64,000 nt of DNA, taken from contig NZ_JGZR01000003.1 of the NCBI RefSeq assembly GCF_000741775.1, forward strand, positions 124,001-188,000, in the 5' to 3' direction. Below the pieces are notes generated by a model. That model did no database searches and was not told the DNA's origin. It was given only the letters and a program-made list of their open reading frames with translations. Both the position numbers and the translations under genes were made by a program. Source of the DNA: Bifidobacterium subtile. Its GTDB lineage: Bacteria; Actinomycetota; Actinomycetes; Actinomycetales; Bifidobacteriaceae. Positions 26,339-35,708 of the stretch are shown here, one piece after another. The stretch's first letter is position 1. Every line of letters starts with the position of its first letter.

Positions 26339-26851
26339 ATGACCGCAGCCGCTGCACCCGTCCCAACCGATGACCAAACCTTCGACGCACAAGCCAAACC
26401 TCAAGAACCCCACGAACCTCACGAACACTACGATTTCTATGCCGCAGGCCCGTTCTTCAACGACGAGGAAATCCACAGTATGGAGCGGTTGGAAGCCGTC
26501 CTCGAATCGCACGGCAGGAAGCTATTCAAGCCTCGGTTCGGCGAGGCGGACAAGCGCGAGCACGATGCTGCCTGGCCCAGGTTCTGCTTCGAACAAGACA
26601 TCGACGGCATCCACGATTCCGACGCAGTCATCGCCAATCTCATCGACGGCGATACCGGCACCATGTTCGAAATCGGCTATGCCTACAGCCGCGGTATGCC
26701 GGTCTACGCTTATTACGAAGGCGTCAAGCCTGCGGACACCATCAATCTCATGATCGCGCAGTCAGTGAGCGCGGTGTTCGCCGGCCCCGACGACCTCGCC
26801 CATTGGCTCGAAACCGGCGAGCACACACAGCCCGAGTTCAAGCAGTTCTGA
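26339..26851 (+). CDS. nucleoside 2-deoxyribosyltransferase-family protein
   Basis: A 170-residue protein. FYAAGPFFNDEEIHSMERLEAVLES near residue 33 and the catalytic-Glu segment TMFEIGYAYSRGMPVYAYYE near residue 103 match nucleoside 2-deoxyribosyltransferases, which swap the deoxyribose between bases in nucleotide salvage. A Pro/Glu/His-rich leader of ~30 residues precedes the domain. The ATG follows GAAAGG. It lies alone between two yefM/yoeB loci on the opposite strand; a phosphoribohydrolase or effector-like role cannot be excluded. Confidence 0.85.
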   Translation: MTAAAAPVPTDDQTFDAQAKPQEPHEPHEHYDFYAAGPFFNDEEIHSMERLEAVLESHGRKLFKPRFGEADKREHDAAWPRFCFEQDIDGIHDSDAVIANLIDGDTGTMFEIGYAYSRGMPVYAYYEGVKPADTINLMIAQSVSAVFAGPDDLAHWLETGEHTQPEFKQF

Positions 26852-26926
26852 GGTTCTGAGCTGTGGCTCTCCCGAAACATTCCGCACCGCAACAGCATCC
26901 AAAATGCGAAATTATTCAGGACCCTC

Positions 26927-27184
26927 CTACTCATAATGGTCCCGCGCGGAAATAATGCACAACCGCCCTTCAACAACCGTGTACACAATGCGATTCGCCG
27001 AATCGATACGCCGGGACCATGCACCTTGCAGCCCCCATCGCAGTGCCTCCGGCTTGCCGATGCCTTCGAATGGATGGTTGCACATGTCGTTGATGAGCCT
27101 GTTGATTCGTTTGAGCGTCTTGCGATCCTGCGACTGCCAAAACAGGTAGTCATCCCACGCATCCTGCGTCCACGCAATAATCAT
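26927..27184 (-). CDS. yoeB: Txe/YoeB-family toxin
   Basis: An 85-residue toxin of canonical length: IAWTQDAWDDYLFWQSQD, RINRLINDMCNHPFEGIGKPEALR, AWSRRIDSANRIVY and the terminal ISARDHYE, with the catalytic residues of YoeB. It cleaves mRNA at the ribosome when freed from YefM. Its ATG overlaps the antitoxin stop by 4 nt (coupled translation). It is a paralogue of the toxin at 25601-25897. Confidence 0.93.
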   Translation of the reverse strand: MIIAWTQDAWDDYLFWQSQDRKTLKRINRLINDMCNHPFEGIGKPEALRWGLQGAWSRRIDSANRIVYTVVEGRLCIISARDHYE

Positions 27185-27462
27185 GCCGCCGCTCCGGAAC
27201 CATCATCATCGAACAATGCATGCTCCTGCACCCGCCCCTGATGCACCTGCTCAAGTCCATGCGTAATCTTGTTGCGCAAGTAGGGATTCTGATAGACGCG
27301 CAGCGTCTCCATCATCGAGTCGTAATCGGCGGCGCTCATCACCACGACGTCGTCATCCGGATTCGTATTGGTCACGAGCAGCATGTCCGAATCCTCATTG
27401 ACCTTGCGCATATACGATTTGAGATCCTTGCGGAAATTGCTGTATGCGACCGCCTGCACCAT
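27181..27462 (-). CDS. yefM: YefM/Phd-family antitoxin
   Basis: A 93-residue antitoxin: VAYSNFRKDLKSYMRKVNEDSDMLLVTNTN and VVMSAADYDSMMETLRVYQNPYL, then a flexible acidic tail (ALFDDDGSGAAA). ATG 27462 follows GGAGG. It forms an operon with yoeB. The tail differs from that of the first locus, so the two antitoxins may not cross-protect. Confidence 0.93.
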   Translation of the reverse strand: MVQAVAYSNFRKDLKSYMRKVNEDSDMLLVTNTNPDDDVVVMSAADYDSMMETLRVYQNPYLRNKITHGLEQVHQGRVQEHALFDDDGSGAAA

Positions 27463-27477
27463 GATTGCCTCCAAAAC

Positions 27478-27501
27478 AGTACTTGTACATGATATTGTAC
27501 C
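27478..27501. promoter_or_regulatory. YefM operator, locus 2
   Basis: AGTACTTGTACATGATATTGTACC lies 16-39 bp upstream of yefM. It contains a full TGTACA palindrome plus a second TTGTAC half-site, the arrangement known for yefM-yoeB operators. Confidence 0.65.
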
Positions 27502-28217
27502 ATTCAATATACAAAGGCACCAATTCAAATTCCGCAGCGCAGCATTGGGATGCTTGCACTATCATCCCGCATCCGTCACCGGCCCACGCTTGGCAGTATT
27601 TGTCGACGTACCCAGTCTCAAGCCGCTCGCCCCCCACTCCAATCCTCCAAGCAAAACCTGCCAAGACCTGAAAATACGAAGCACTGCCGCGAGACAGAAA
27701 ATAACACGACACACCCTTACATTGTTCGCTTACAGAATACGGAAATATTATCAGCAAAAGTTATAGCACACGTAGAACTCTGTATTTGCAATGGTTTTAT
27801 GCATGTTCTCACACAACATCACATGCTCAACAGCAAGAAACAGCACAGTAAAATCTAACACAATCGAACATTTTCCTGTGTCCCACATCACACTGCACGG
27901 CTAGCCCCCAGCGTGTCGCAACAACGGCCTGACAGAACGCACTGCCGTCGTGTTATTTTGTTTCGTGTAGAGAGCGCAGGCAACCAATTCACCAGCAATT
28001 AACCAGCCCATCAGTACAGGAAACGTTGCGCCCAAACAACACAGCGTTCCCAAAACACTGCAACCATCTTGCCCTCGCGCATCACACCACCACACACCAC
28101 CGAGTCACACACCACCGAGCTGTACATCATCGCGTCATAAATCTGCGCGACTCTGTGCGACTCGGCTGTACTGCTGCGCGCCTTCTGCACAATAAGAGAA
28201 AACAGAGAGAGGATTCC
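27502..28217. other. long AT-richer intergenic stretch
   Basis: This lies between the yefM start and the OFA-type transporter. Only short, non-conserved open frames are present. A run rich in CACAC/ACCAC lies near 28080-28120. I see no tRNA or strong palindrome. Confidence 0.4.
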
Positions 28218-29489
28218 ATGTCACGTATCGCCGATAATCGTTGGACGCGGGCCATTGCGCCGGCACTGCTGATTCACGTTTCGATAGGCACCGTGTACTG
28301 CTGGAGCGTATTCAAGCAGCTCATCGCGGACCGCATGCACGTGCCCGCGGGAACCATCGAATGGGGCTTTTCGCTCGCCATATTCTTTCTCGGTATGTCG
28401 GCCGCGTTCCTCGGCCCTATGGTGGAGAAGGATATCAAGAAGTCCGCGCTGGTCTCGATGATCTGCTTCGTCGTCGGGTTCGCCGGCACGGGCCTGAGCA
28501 TCGCGTTGAATTTCCTGCCGGGCGTGTTCATCTGCTACGGCGCGATTATGGGCGTGGGACTCGGCATCGGCTACCTCGTGCCGGTGAAGAACCTCATGCT
28601 GTGGTTCTCGAATAACAAAGGCCTGGCGACTGGCATCGCGGTAGCGGGCTTCGGCCTGGCCAAGGCCATCGCCAGCCCGGTGATGGAATACCTCATCGCG
28701 TCGGTCGGGTTGGTCGCGATGTTCTACATTCTGGCAGCCGTCTACGCCGTGATGATGTTCGCCGGATTCCTGCTCATCAAACGCCCGCAAGGCTACGTCT
28801 ACCATCCCGAGGCGCAGGTCAGCCGCCGCAGCATCATGAAGAAGCCCGTGTTCTGGGGCATCTGGCTTGCCTTCTACATCAACATCACCTGCGGGCTGGC
28901 GCTGATCTCGCAGGAGAAGGACATCCTGCACGATGTGCTCAGCCAGATGCCGAAGTACGCGAGTCTGAGCGTCGACAAGCTCTCGCTTGCCATCGCGGGC
29001 ATCATCGGCACGGTGCTGGCGGTCGACGCCGTGTTCAACACGCTCGGACGCATCGGCTTCTCCACGCTTTCCGACCATCTCAAGCGGCGCGAAACCGTGT
29101 ATCTGATCATCTTCGCCGTGTCCATCGCGGTGTGCCTGCTGCAGATCGGCACGCACAGCATCGACCGGGCGCTGCTCTGGGCCGTGCTGGCCATGCTCTT
29201 CCTCGTCAATGCCGGGTACGGCGGCGGCTTCTCCACGCTGCCGGTGCTGCTCGACCAGCATTTCGGCATCACCGCCGTCTCCACCACGCACGGGCTGGCG
29301 CTGAGCGCGTGGGCCATCGCCGGACTGTCGGGCAATCAGCTGGCCTCCTTCGTCGTCAGCCACGCCTCCGACCAGACGCATCGATACAGCGCGCTGATTC
29401 CCATCCTCGCGCTGCTCTATGCGGTTGCGGCCGTGTCCATCTGGCTGGTGTCGCGCGTCAAGAAACGCGAGCCCGTCGCCGCCGCGTGA
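28218..29489 (+). CDS. OFA-family MFS transporter
   Basis: A 423-residue permease with about 12 helices. The start NRWTRAIAPALLIHVSIGTVYCWSVF and AIFFLGMSAAFLGPMVE are typical of the oxalate/formate antiporter (OFA) branch of MFS. The mid-region has GIGYLVPVKNLMLWF and GLATGIAVAGFGLAKAIASP, and the C-terminal half has GIWLAFYINITCGLALISQEKD. The likely substrate is an organic acid such as formate, oxalate or pyruvate, not resolved from sequence. ATG 28218 follows AGAGAGGA. Single gene with the double-hairpin element downstream. Confidence 0.85.
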   Translation: MSRIADNRWTRAIAPALLIHVSIGTVYCWSVFKQLIADRMHVPAGTIEWGFSLAIFFLGMSAAFLGPMVEKDIKKSALVSMICFVVGFAGTGLSIALNFLPGVFICYGAIMGVGLGIGYLVPVKNLMLWFSNNKGLATGIAVAGFGLAKAIASPVMEYLIASVGLVAMFYILAAVYAVMMFAGFLLIKRPQGYVYHPEAQVSRRSIMKKPVFWGIWLAFYINITCGLALISQEKDILHDVLSQMPKYASLSVDKLSLAIAGIIGTVLAVDAVFNTLGRIGFSTLSDHLKRRETVYLIIFAVSIAVCLLQIGTHSIDRALLWAVLAMLFLVNAGYGGGFSTLPVLLDQHFGITAVSTTHGLALSAWAIAGLSGNQLASFVVSHASDQTHRYSALIPILALLYAVAAVSIWLVSRVKKREPVAAA

Positions 29490-29540
29490 TTGTGCGCACG
29501 ACCGTTCTCGCAATGATGTAATAGCACCGATTGCTAGCCT

Positions 29541-29654
29541 TAGCGTCCGTTGTGTAGCGCTAACGTGAGTCTGTCGCTAAACAACGGACGCTAAGGCTTC
29601 GTTATAGGCCGGATTGTAGCGATAGTTGCTCGTTAGCGCTACAATCCGGACGCT
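29541..29654. repeat. double-hairpin intergenic element, copy 2 of 3
   Basis: Hairpin A: AGCGTCCGTTGTGTAGCG (29542-29559) with CGCTAAACAACGGACGCT (29575-29592), one mismatch. Hairpin B: CCGGATTGTAGCGATA (29609-29624) with TAGCGCTACAATCCGG (29634-29649). The spacer is CTAAGGCTTCGTTATAGG. It lies downstream of the OFA gene and upstream of glyA. Confidence 0.85.
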
Positions 29655-29812
29655 GGCATTCGGCTGAACAATAGGTTTGGCACATTGGCTGGCCGCCCCG
29701 CACCCAATACGCCCCAGCGTCCTCCCCCATCCCCAGCGAAACCGGTACAATGCATATCGGAAGCACAATCGAAACCACTGTTCACAAACCGCTAGCACGT
29801 TAGGAAGCATGT

Positions 29813-31183
29813 ATGACCGCAATAACTTCCACACCCACTGTGGCGCGCACCTCTGAGGCCGCCGAATCCGCTCAGTCCGTTGAGCACCCCTTGGCGCAGA
29901 CTCCGGGCGACGTGTTCAACGCCCCGATCGCGCAGGCCGATCCCGAGATCGCCGCGCTGCTCGACGGCGAACTGCGCCGTCAGCAGGAGGGCCTTGAGAT
30001 GATCGCCTCCGAGAATTTCGTGCCGCGTGCGGTGCTGCAGGCGCAGGGCTCGGTGCTCACGAACAAGTACGCGGAAGGCTACCCGGGACGGCGGTATTAC
30101 GGCGGCTGCGAGGTCGTCGACCAAGTAGAGACGCTCGCACGCGACCGGGCCAAGGCGCTCTTCGGCGCGGAGTACGCCAATGTGCAGCCGCATTCTGGTG
30201 CACAGGCCAACGCCGCCGTATATCAGGCGCTCATCAAGCCCGGCGACACAGTGCTCGGCCTCGCGCTCGACCACGGCGGCCACCTGACGCACGGCATGAA
30301 GATCAACTTCTCCGGACGTTTCTACCATGCCGAATCCTATGGCGTGAATCCGGAAACCTATCGCATCGACCCTGACATCATTCGCCAGCGGGCGCTCGAA
30401 ACTCACCCGGCCCTGATCATCGGCGGGTGGAGCGCCTACCCGCGCATCGAAGATTTTGCCGCGATGAAGGCCATCGCTGATGAGGTCGGCGCGAAGTTCT
30501 GGGTGGATATGGCCCACTTCGCCGGACTGGTGGCGACCGGCCTGCACCCCAGCCCTGTGCCGTACGCTGATGTCGTCTCCTCAACCGCGCATAAGACCTT
30601 GGGCGGCCCGCGTTCCGGGTTCATTCTCGCGCGTTCGGAGTATGCCAAGAAGCTCAATTCAGCCGTATTCCCCGGTCAGCAGGGCGGCCCGCTCATGCAT
30701 GTGATCGCTGCAAAGGCCGTCGCCTTCGCCGTCGCGGGCAGCGCGGCGTTCAAGGATCGCATGCAGCGCACGCTTGATGGCGCCAAGATCCTCGCGGAAC
30801 GGCTCAGCGCTGCGGATGTGAAGGCCAACGGCATCAGCGTGCTCACGGGCGGCACCGATGTGCATCTGGTCATGGCCGACTTGCGCAACAGCGAGCTGGA
30901 CGGCCAGCAGGGCGAGGACTTGCTCGCGCAGTGCGGCATCACAGTCAACCGCAACACCGTGCCCTTCGACCCGCGCCCGGCTTCGGTCGCCTCGGGTCTG
31001 CGCATCGGCACGTCGGCGCTGGCGACCCGCGGCTTCGGCGAGGAGCAGTACCGCGAGGTGGCCGACATCATCGGCACCGCACTGGCGCAAGGCACCTCCG
31101 CCGACACCGAGGCGCTGCACGCCCGCGTCATCAAGCTGACCGAGGACTTCCCGCTCTACCCCGGACTCGATCAAATCGACTGA
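29813..31183 (+). CDS. glyA: serine hydroxymethyltransferase
   Basis: A 456-residue PLP enzyme converting serine and tetrahydrofolate to glycine and 5,10-methylene-THF. Conserved blocks are [14 protein letters not shown] near residue 64, [39 protein letters not shown], and the PLP-lysine motif [16 protein letters not shown] near residue 260. The first ~35 residues are an extra, probably flexible leader ([15 protein letters not shown]), giving a chain longer than the usual ~420. ATG 29813 follows TTAGGAAGC. Monocistronic. Confidence 0.95.
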   Translation: MTAITSTPTVARTSEAAESAQSVEHPLAQTPGDVFNAPIAQADPEIAALLDGELRRQQEGLEMIASENFVPRAVLQAQGSVLTNKYAEGYPGRRYYGGCEVVDQVETLARDRAKALFGAEYANVQPHSGAQANAAVYQALIKPGDTVLGLALDHGGHLTHGMKINFSGRFYHAESYGVNPETYRIDPDIIRQRALETHPALIIGGWSAYPRIEDFAAMKAIADEVGAKFWVDMAHFAGLVATGLHPSPVPYADVVSSTAHKTLGGPRSGFILARSEYAKKLNSAVFPGQQGGPLMHVIAAKAVAFAVAGSAAFKDRMQRTLDGAKILAERLSAADVKANGISVLTGGTDVHLVMADLRNSELDGQQGEDLLAQCGITVNRNTVPFDPRPASVASGLRIGTSALATRGFGEEQYREVADIIGTALAQGTSADTEALHARVIKLTEDFPLYPGLDQID

Positions 31184-31514
31184 GCGGCCTATACGCGCAG
31201 CCGTGTGCATCATGCATTCACAATGCCGAACGCACGCGGCTGCGCCTTCGTATAGTAAGTAGTGTGCATACTGCCGTATGAGAATGAGACTCGACTCGTC
31301 TGCTCCTTCAGGCGCCGCGTTCAATCTCTTGCGGCTTTCAATTCACAGTGCTCGCCTTCAAACAGTGCCCACCATCAATAGTGATCACCATCAATTAAGC
31401 AGATTTCCTCCTGAGACCATGGTTTTCAGGGCATGCCAAGTGTTCTCGCACGCTCAGAATCAGCGGAATTGCAAGGATTTCACGAATGGCATGTTGAGCC
31501 TATACTTTCGTATC
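31184..31514. other. gene-free stretch after glyA
   Basis: GCGCAGCCGTGTGC near 31194 and GCACGCGGCTGCGC near 31231 form an inverted repeat directly after the glyA stop, probably its terminator. The remainder up to the 33-bp inverted repeats is without recognisable genes. Confidence 0.5.
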
Positions 31515-31669
31515 TGCTGAATAGACGAAAAAAGTGCTGAATAGATGTCGATTTCCATCGGCTCGATCAATGTTGGCCGGTTTCAGCTGCCGGATAGCTG
31601 AATGTCGATTGTTGCCTGACTGCAGTTGGCCGCATTCATCTATTCAGCATTTTTTTCGTCTATTCAGCA
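31515..31669. repeat. 155-bp element bounded by 33-bp inverted repeats
   Basis: The left arm at 31515-31547 and right arm at 31637-31669 are inverted repeats with one mismatch in 33. Each arm holds two direct copies of TGCTGAATAGA 20 bp apart, separated by an A/T-run. The interior contains a smaller TCAGCT...AGCTGA hairpin near 31590-31600. There is no open frame and no obvious target-site duplication. It is a MITE-like or strong secondary-structure element. Confidence 0.8.
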
Positions 31670-31935
31670 CCTCGCAAAGTAGACCATGGATCGAATATGT
31701 AGCGTTTTGGCGGAATACCGCCATTCCTCTGAGTCTGCATATGCAAGTTTCAAGGCCCAAAATCCCGTGGCTATCACAAATGTGCTTAATAGATTTTGCG
31801 GACGCGCCTATACAAGGTGCGAGCGCGTACATCCGGACTACATACGCCATGCAGACGGCAACGCTAGTCGCCGATTGGCCGGTACCTATTACACAGGTCA
31901 ATTACGCAGCGCCCGAAGCCTCAGCATCCGAAGCC
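31670..31935. other. intergenic stretch, nothing recognised
   Basis: This lies between the 33-bp repeat element and the end of the DUF3052 gene. No protein-like frame or strong hairpin is seen. Confidence 0.4.
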
Positions 31936-32361
31936 TCAGCGGCCTTTGCCGAAGGGGCGCAAACGTATGCCGTTCCAGTCAGGGGCGACGGTCAGCGGCG
32001 TGGAGCCGTTCATGCCAGCGGTTTTGGCAGCGGACAGCACGATATTGGGGTTGGCAGCGCCAGGCCGCCCGGGCTTGGGGGTCAGCACCCACAGCGGGCC
32101 GTCCTCACCCAAGACGCCGTAGGCGTCGACGATAGTATCGGCGAGTCCGTCTTCGTCATCGCCATCGCGCCACCAGATGATCACTCCGTCTACGGCGGAA
32201 TCGTAATCCTCATCCACCAGATCCTCGCCGGTCAGGGCTTCGATCTTGGTGCGAATCGCGTCGTTGACGTCATCGTCCCACAGCCATTCCTGTACGATGT
32301 CGCCAGCGCGAAAACCGAATTCTTCAGCGTTTTGAGATGCCGTTTCATTCACAGTAGGCAT
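31936..32361 (-). CDS. DUF3052 family protein
   Basis: A 141-residue acidic actinobacterial protein: GFRAGDIVQEWLWDDDVND, ALTGEDLVDEDYDSAVDGVIIWWRDGD, and the C-terminal LWVLTPKPGRPG...LSAAKTAGM...VAPDWNGIRL. This is the full DUF3052 pattern. Function is not established from sequence; it is one of the conserved actinobacterial proteins of unknown role. Single gene. Confidence 0.88.
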   Translation of the reverse strand: MPTVNETASQNAEEFGFRAGDIVQEWLWDDDVNDAIRTKIEALTGEDLVDEDYDSAVDGVIIWWRDGDDEDGLADTIVDAYGVLGEDGPLWVLTPKPGRPGAANPNIVLSAAKTAGMNGSTPLTVAPDWNGIRLRPFGKGR

Positions 32362-32669
32362 CTTAGCAAGACGCTGCGAACAGTTGCGTTACACGCCCAG
32401 TCGGGGTATCACCATGTGGGCATTCGTCCTCGTCGTCGTACATCAGATTTCTCCCGCACACAGACCCGATGCTCGTATGGCACGGGGCCCTAGCTCGCGG
32501 CAGCATCGCGGAAAATGCTGTAAAACAGGCCTCAAGCAGCCCGGGAACGACACAGTCATGGGAAATCTGCACAGGCACATGGTCACATGGTCATGAGTCC
32601 GCGCGGCTATGGCAGCATGGGTGCGGATGCCCGGCCAGTTCTGATCAGGCTCTAGCCCGGTCGTCTCTC
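32362..32669. other. gene-free stretch
   Basis: This lies between the DUF3052 start and the end of the YlbL-like gene. It holds the DUF3052 promoter region; no other feature is recognised. Confidence 0.4.
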
Positions 32670-33629
32670 CTAGCGTCTGCCGCCGGCCACGCAATGCGGC
32701 AGCGCGTCGCCTTTGCCTTGGCCGATGGCGACTACGGCCTTGTAGGCCTCGTCCAAGGTGGACACCTGTACGTCGCGCAATCCCTCGGGCACATGCCTCA
32801 CGACCTCGCCGCAGTTCGACTTCGGGGCGAGGAACCATGTGGCTCCGTCGCGTTTCGCACCGATCATCTTGAGCCGGATGCCGCCTATCGCGCCGACTTC
32901 GCCCTTGGCGTCGATGGTGCCGGTGCCGGCAATCGTCTTGCCGCCTGTCTCCTGAGCCGCAGTGAGCTTGTCGATCAGGCCCAGGCTGTACATCATGCCC
33001 GCCGAAGGGCCGCCGATATCGTCGACATGCATCGAGACCTTCACTCCCGACACATCGACGCCGAGACGCCTGGCATAGCCCAAAGCCGCGGCTTTTGCCG
33101 CATCCTGCGACCCGGTCATCTCCCCCTGCACATGCTTCTCGTACTGATCGGCGTTCTGTCCAACCGGGAACACCGCCTCGCTCGGCGTGACTTCCTCACG
33201 CGCATCCAGCCACGCCCATAGCGCCTGCGCGTTGCTGACCGGATAGCCGGGAATTCCCATGGCGTTGACGGTCACTAGCAGCAGCTTGCCTGCATCACGA
33301 TGCCCGCTGCCAGCCGTATCAGAGTCGCCCGATGCGCCCGAAACCGTGATGATTCGCTTCCCCTCGCTTGATTCGAGCACATCGCGCGTCGGCCCCGGCG
33401 ACTCCACGACATAGGGGCTGGGCAGAGCCAGCACGATAATGCAAAGCGCCAAACAAATCAGCCCCGCCAGATAGCGCAGAGAACGCGATGCAAAATACGA
33501 GCGCACAGCATCCACGGTACGGCTGAAAAGTCCCGTTCGCCCCTTGTCCGAGTCCTGGGGCCGCGGCGACGGCCGCGCGCCGTGAGACTGCGGCTGCTCC
33601 TCGTTTGCATGCATAACCGACATAGGCAT
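32670..33629 (-). CDS. YlbL-like membrane-anchored Lon-type (S16) serine protease
   Basis: A 319-residue protein. One N-terminal transmembrane helix (YLAGLICLALCIIVLALPSP, about residues 50-70) is followed by YVVESPGPTRDVL, typical of YlbL. The C-terminal S16 domain has the catalytic-Ser segment DDIGGPSAGMMYSLGL near residue 207 and the Lys-bearing GTGTIDAKGEVGAIGGIRLK region. Most YlbL proteins carry a PDZ domain between the two; here the corresponding stretch runs almost directly from AAALGYARRLG into the protease domain, so PDZ appears missing. I chose ATG 33629 (GGGAGA upstream); a TTG at 33653 is in frame. Confidence 0.85.
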   Translation of the reverse strand: MPMSVMHANEEQPQSHGARPSPRPQDSDKGRTGLFSRTVDAVRSYFASRSLRYLAGLICLALCIIVLALPSPYVVESPGPTRDVLESSEGKRIITVSGASGDSDTAGSGHRDAGKLLLVTVNAMGIPGYPVSNAQALWAWLDAREEVTPSEAVFPVGQNADQYEKHVQGEMTGSQDAAKAAALGYARRLGVDVSGVKVSMHVDDIGGPSAGMMYSLGLIDKLTAAQETGGKTIAGTGTIDAKGEVGAIGGIRLKMIGAKRDGATWFLAPKSNCGEVVRHVPEGLRDVQVSTLDEAYKAVVAIGQGKGDALPHCVAGGRR

Positions 33630-33817
33630 CAGTATGCTGTCTCCCCTGTCCAAATACCGCGCATACGTGGACGAAATGCTGCCTCACTTCGCACGCCGCT
33701 GGCTGAGGATGCCCGCCTGCTGCGCCAGCAGCTACGCTATCCGCTGCGTTATCGGCATATTTCCCCCGGCTTTACACATGTCTCCCTCAGCGAAACGCCT
33801 AGAGTAGAGGAGAATAA

Positions 33818-35434
33818 GTGTTAACAGGGCAATTATCAGGAGAACGACGACTCACCGCCGCAAGCAAAGGATGGATGGGCATGGACGAGAACGCGATTCA
33901 CCAATGGCTGATTGAATGCTTCGGACCGATTCAGGGCGAGGTCGCTTGGACGCAGATTTCCCAGCTTCCCGAAGAGGTCCGCACCCAGCTCATGAGCCAG
34001 GATTCCAGCAAGCTTCCCAAGCCGCAGGAAGTGCAGGCGCTGATGCAGGCCTTCTCCGCCGGCGGGCTGAATACGGTGGGCGATATGCAGCGCACCGTCG
34101 CCGAAGGCCCCATCAACGTCAAGCTGGCGACCTCGATCGCGCTGCAGCAGGCCAATGACGACAGCTCGCAGCGCACCGTCGCCGCGCAGGATGGTCAGGC
34201 GGTGCGCAGCGCGATGAGCGAGGCCAACCTCTGGCTCGATACGGCGTGCTCCTTCGACCCGGCACCGGGCGAGCCGCAGGTGCTCACACGCGCCGGCTGG
34301 GTGGAAGGCACCGTGGATGCCTGGGCGAAATTCGCCGCACCTGTCGCGCAGTCAATGAGCGAAGCGCTCTCCGCCGTTCTCTCCGAACGACTCGGCGGAG
34401 CCTTGGATGGCGAAATTGCCGGAGTCTTCGCGGGGCCGGTGCCACTTCCGCTTCCCGAGGGGATGAAGGATCCGGTCAAGCTCATCAAGCTGCTGGGCAA
34501 TACCTCATACGCGATGCAGCTGGGTCACGCCGCTGGCGATCTCTCCCATGAGGTGCGCGGCAGCTTCGATCAGGGGGTGGCGCTGCTGAAGAACCCGGCC
34601 GGTGCGCTCATCGCGCAGAACGCCGTGGAATATGCCAAGGAGCTGGATATCGAGCAGGGCGAAGTACTGGCGTTCCTTGCGCTGCAGGAGGTGGCGCACG
34701 CCCGCCTGTTCGCCGACGTTGCATGGCTGATGCCGCGTTTCGAGGCGTTGATCGGCAAGTATGCCCGTGGCGTCGATATCGATCTGGACGCCGTGGAGGA
34801 GCAGCTGCGCGAAGCCGACACGATGAATCCCGAGTCCATCGCGGGCGCCGTGAACCTTACCAAGGTCGGCATTCCCGACACGCCCGAGCAGAAAGAGGCC
34901 ATGGCGGGGCTGGAAAATCTGCTCGCGCTGGTCGAAGGCTGGGTCGATTGCATCACGTGGAAGGCCGGCATGGCACACATTCCGCATATCGAGCAGCTGC
35001 GTGAGATGCTGCGGCGCGAGCGCGCGGTAGGAGGCCCCGCGGAGCGCACTTTCGAATCGCTGATCGGCATGCAGCTGCGCCCCAAGCGCATGCGTGAAGC
35101 CGCGGCTCTGTGGGAGTCCATCGGCGGCACAGAGGGAGCCGAGGCACGCGACGCCAAATGGGGTCACCCCGATCTGCTCCCCAAGCTGCAGGGCGATGAT
35201 GCCGCTATCGCCGCCGCAAACGCCACAGACGTTACCTCGACGGGCGCAGCTCCGGCGGCTGGCGGCAAGGCCATCGAAAGCTCCGCGAAGGAACCGACAA
35301 TCGACTGGGACGCCGAACTGAGCAAACTGCTCGGCGAGGAATCCGGCGATGGTGCTGACGATAACTCGGGCGGCGACAACTCGGGTGATAGTGACGCATC
35401 CGGCAACTCAGGCGACGACAAACCCACAGCCTAG
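33818..35434 (+). CDS. DUF2342 (zinc-dependent metalloprotease-like) family protein
   Basis: A 538-residue actinobacterial protein, by current naming a zinc-dependent metalloprotease/hydrolase of DUF2342. Family features are a central LAFLALQEVAHARLFADVAWL segment near residue 292, then DIDLDAVEEQL and an ENLLALVEGWVDCIT segment near residue 365. I do not see a classical HEXXH; the conserved QEVAHARLF helix occupies the expected place. The C-terminal ~90 residues are Ala/Asp/Gly-rich and disordered. GTG 33818 is preceded by AGAGGAG at spacing 6, the strongest SD available; ATG 33875 or 33881 would drop about 20 residues. Confidence 0.85.
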   Translation: MLTGQLSGERRLTAASKGWMGMDENAIHQWLIECFGPIQGEVAWTQISQLPEEVRTQLMSQDSSKLPKPQEVQALMQAFSAGGLNTVGDMQRTVAEGPINVKLATSIALQQANDDSSQRTVAAQDGQAVRSAMSEANLWLDTACSFDPAPGEPQVLTRAGWVEGTVDAWAKFAAPVAQSMSEALSAVLSERLGGALDGEIAGVFAGPVPLPLPEGMKDPVKLIKLLGNTSYAMQLGHAAGDLSHEVRGSFDQGVALLKNPAGALIAQNAVEYAKELDIEQGEVLAFLALQEVAHARLFADVAWLMPRFEALIGKYARGVDIDLDAVEEQLREADTMNPESIAGAVNLTKVGIPDTPEQKEAMAGLENLLALVEGWVDCITWKAGMAHIPHIEQLREMLRRERAVGGPAERTFESLIGMQLRPKRMREAAALWESIGGTEGAEARDAKWGHPDLLPKLQGDDAAIAAANATDVTSTGAAPAAGGKAIESSAKEPTIDWDAELSKLLGEESGDGADDNSGGDNSGDSDASGNSGDDKPTA

Positions 35435-35509
35435 GAACACTGCCCAGCTGCCTCATCGACGCCTCATCTTCCCACGTTGCGGTGCCCATAATCGGCACCT
35501 CTATCATCG

Positions 35510-35621
35510 AATGCCCCTTTCGTGACTGTTAGCTTGGATTAGCGTCACGAAAGGGGCATTGCCGAGCAGTTACCGCCCCTTTTGTGACGCTCAAGGCGAA
35601 TCAGCGTCACGAAAGGGGCAT
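35510..35621. repeat. pair of related hairpins between convergent genes
   Basis: Hairpin 1: AATGCCCCTTTCGTGAC (from 35510) with GTCACGAAAGGGGCATT (to 35560). Hairpin 2: GCCCCTTTTGTGACGCT (from 35576) with AGCGTCACGAAAGGGGC (to 35619). Both right arms carry the same AGCGTCACGAAAGGGGCATT. This could end both convergent transcripts, but the duplicated-stem layout matches the other double-hairpin elements in the window. Confidence 0.8.
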
Positions 35622-35708
35622 TAGCCGCAGACAAGACAGACCTCTCACACAGACCGCACATTAGGTGCTGACAGTTAGGCTCCTGACGGTCCTAGGGCAC
35701 GCTCTCCC

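Noticed and set aside
28221..29513. 430-codon minus-strand open frame across the OFA transporter
   Set aside because: His/Gln/Arg-rich shadow translation. The plus strand has a clear membrane protein with SD.
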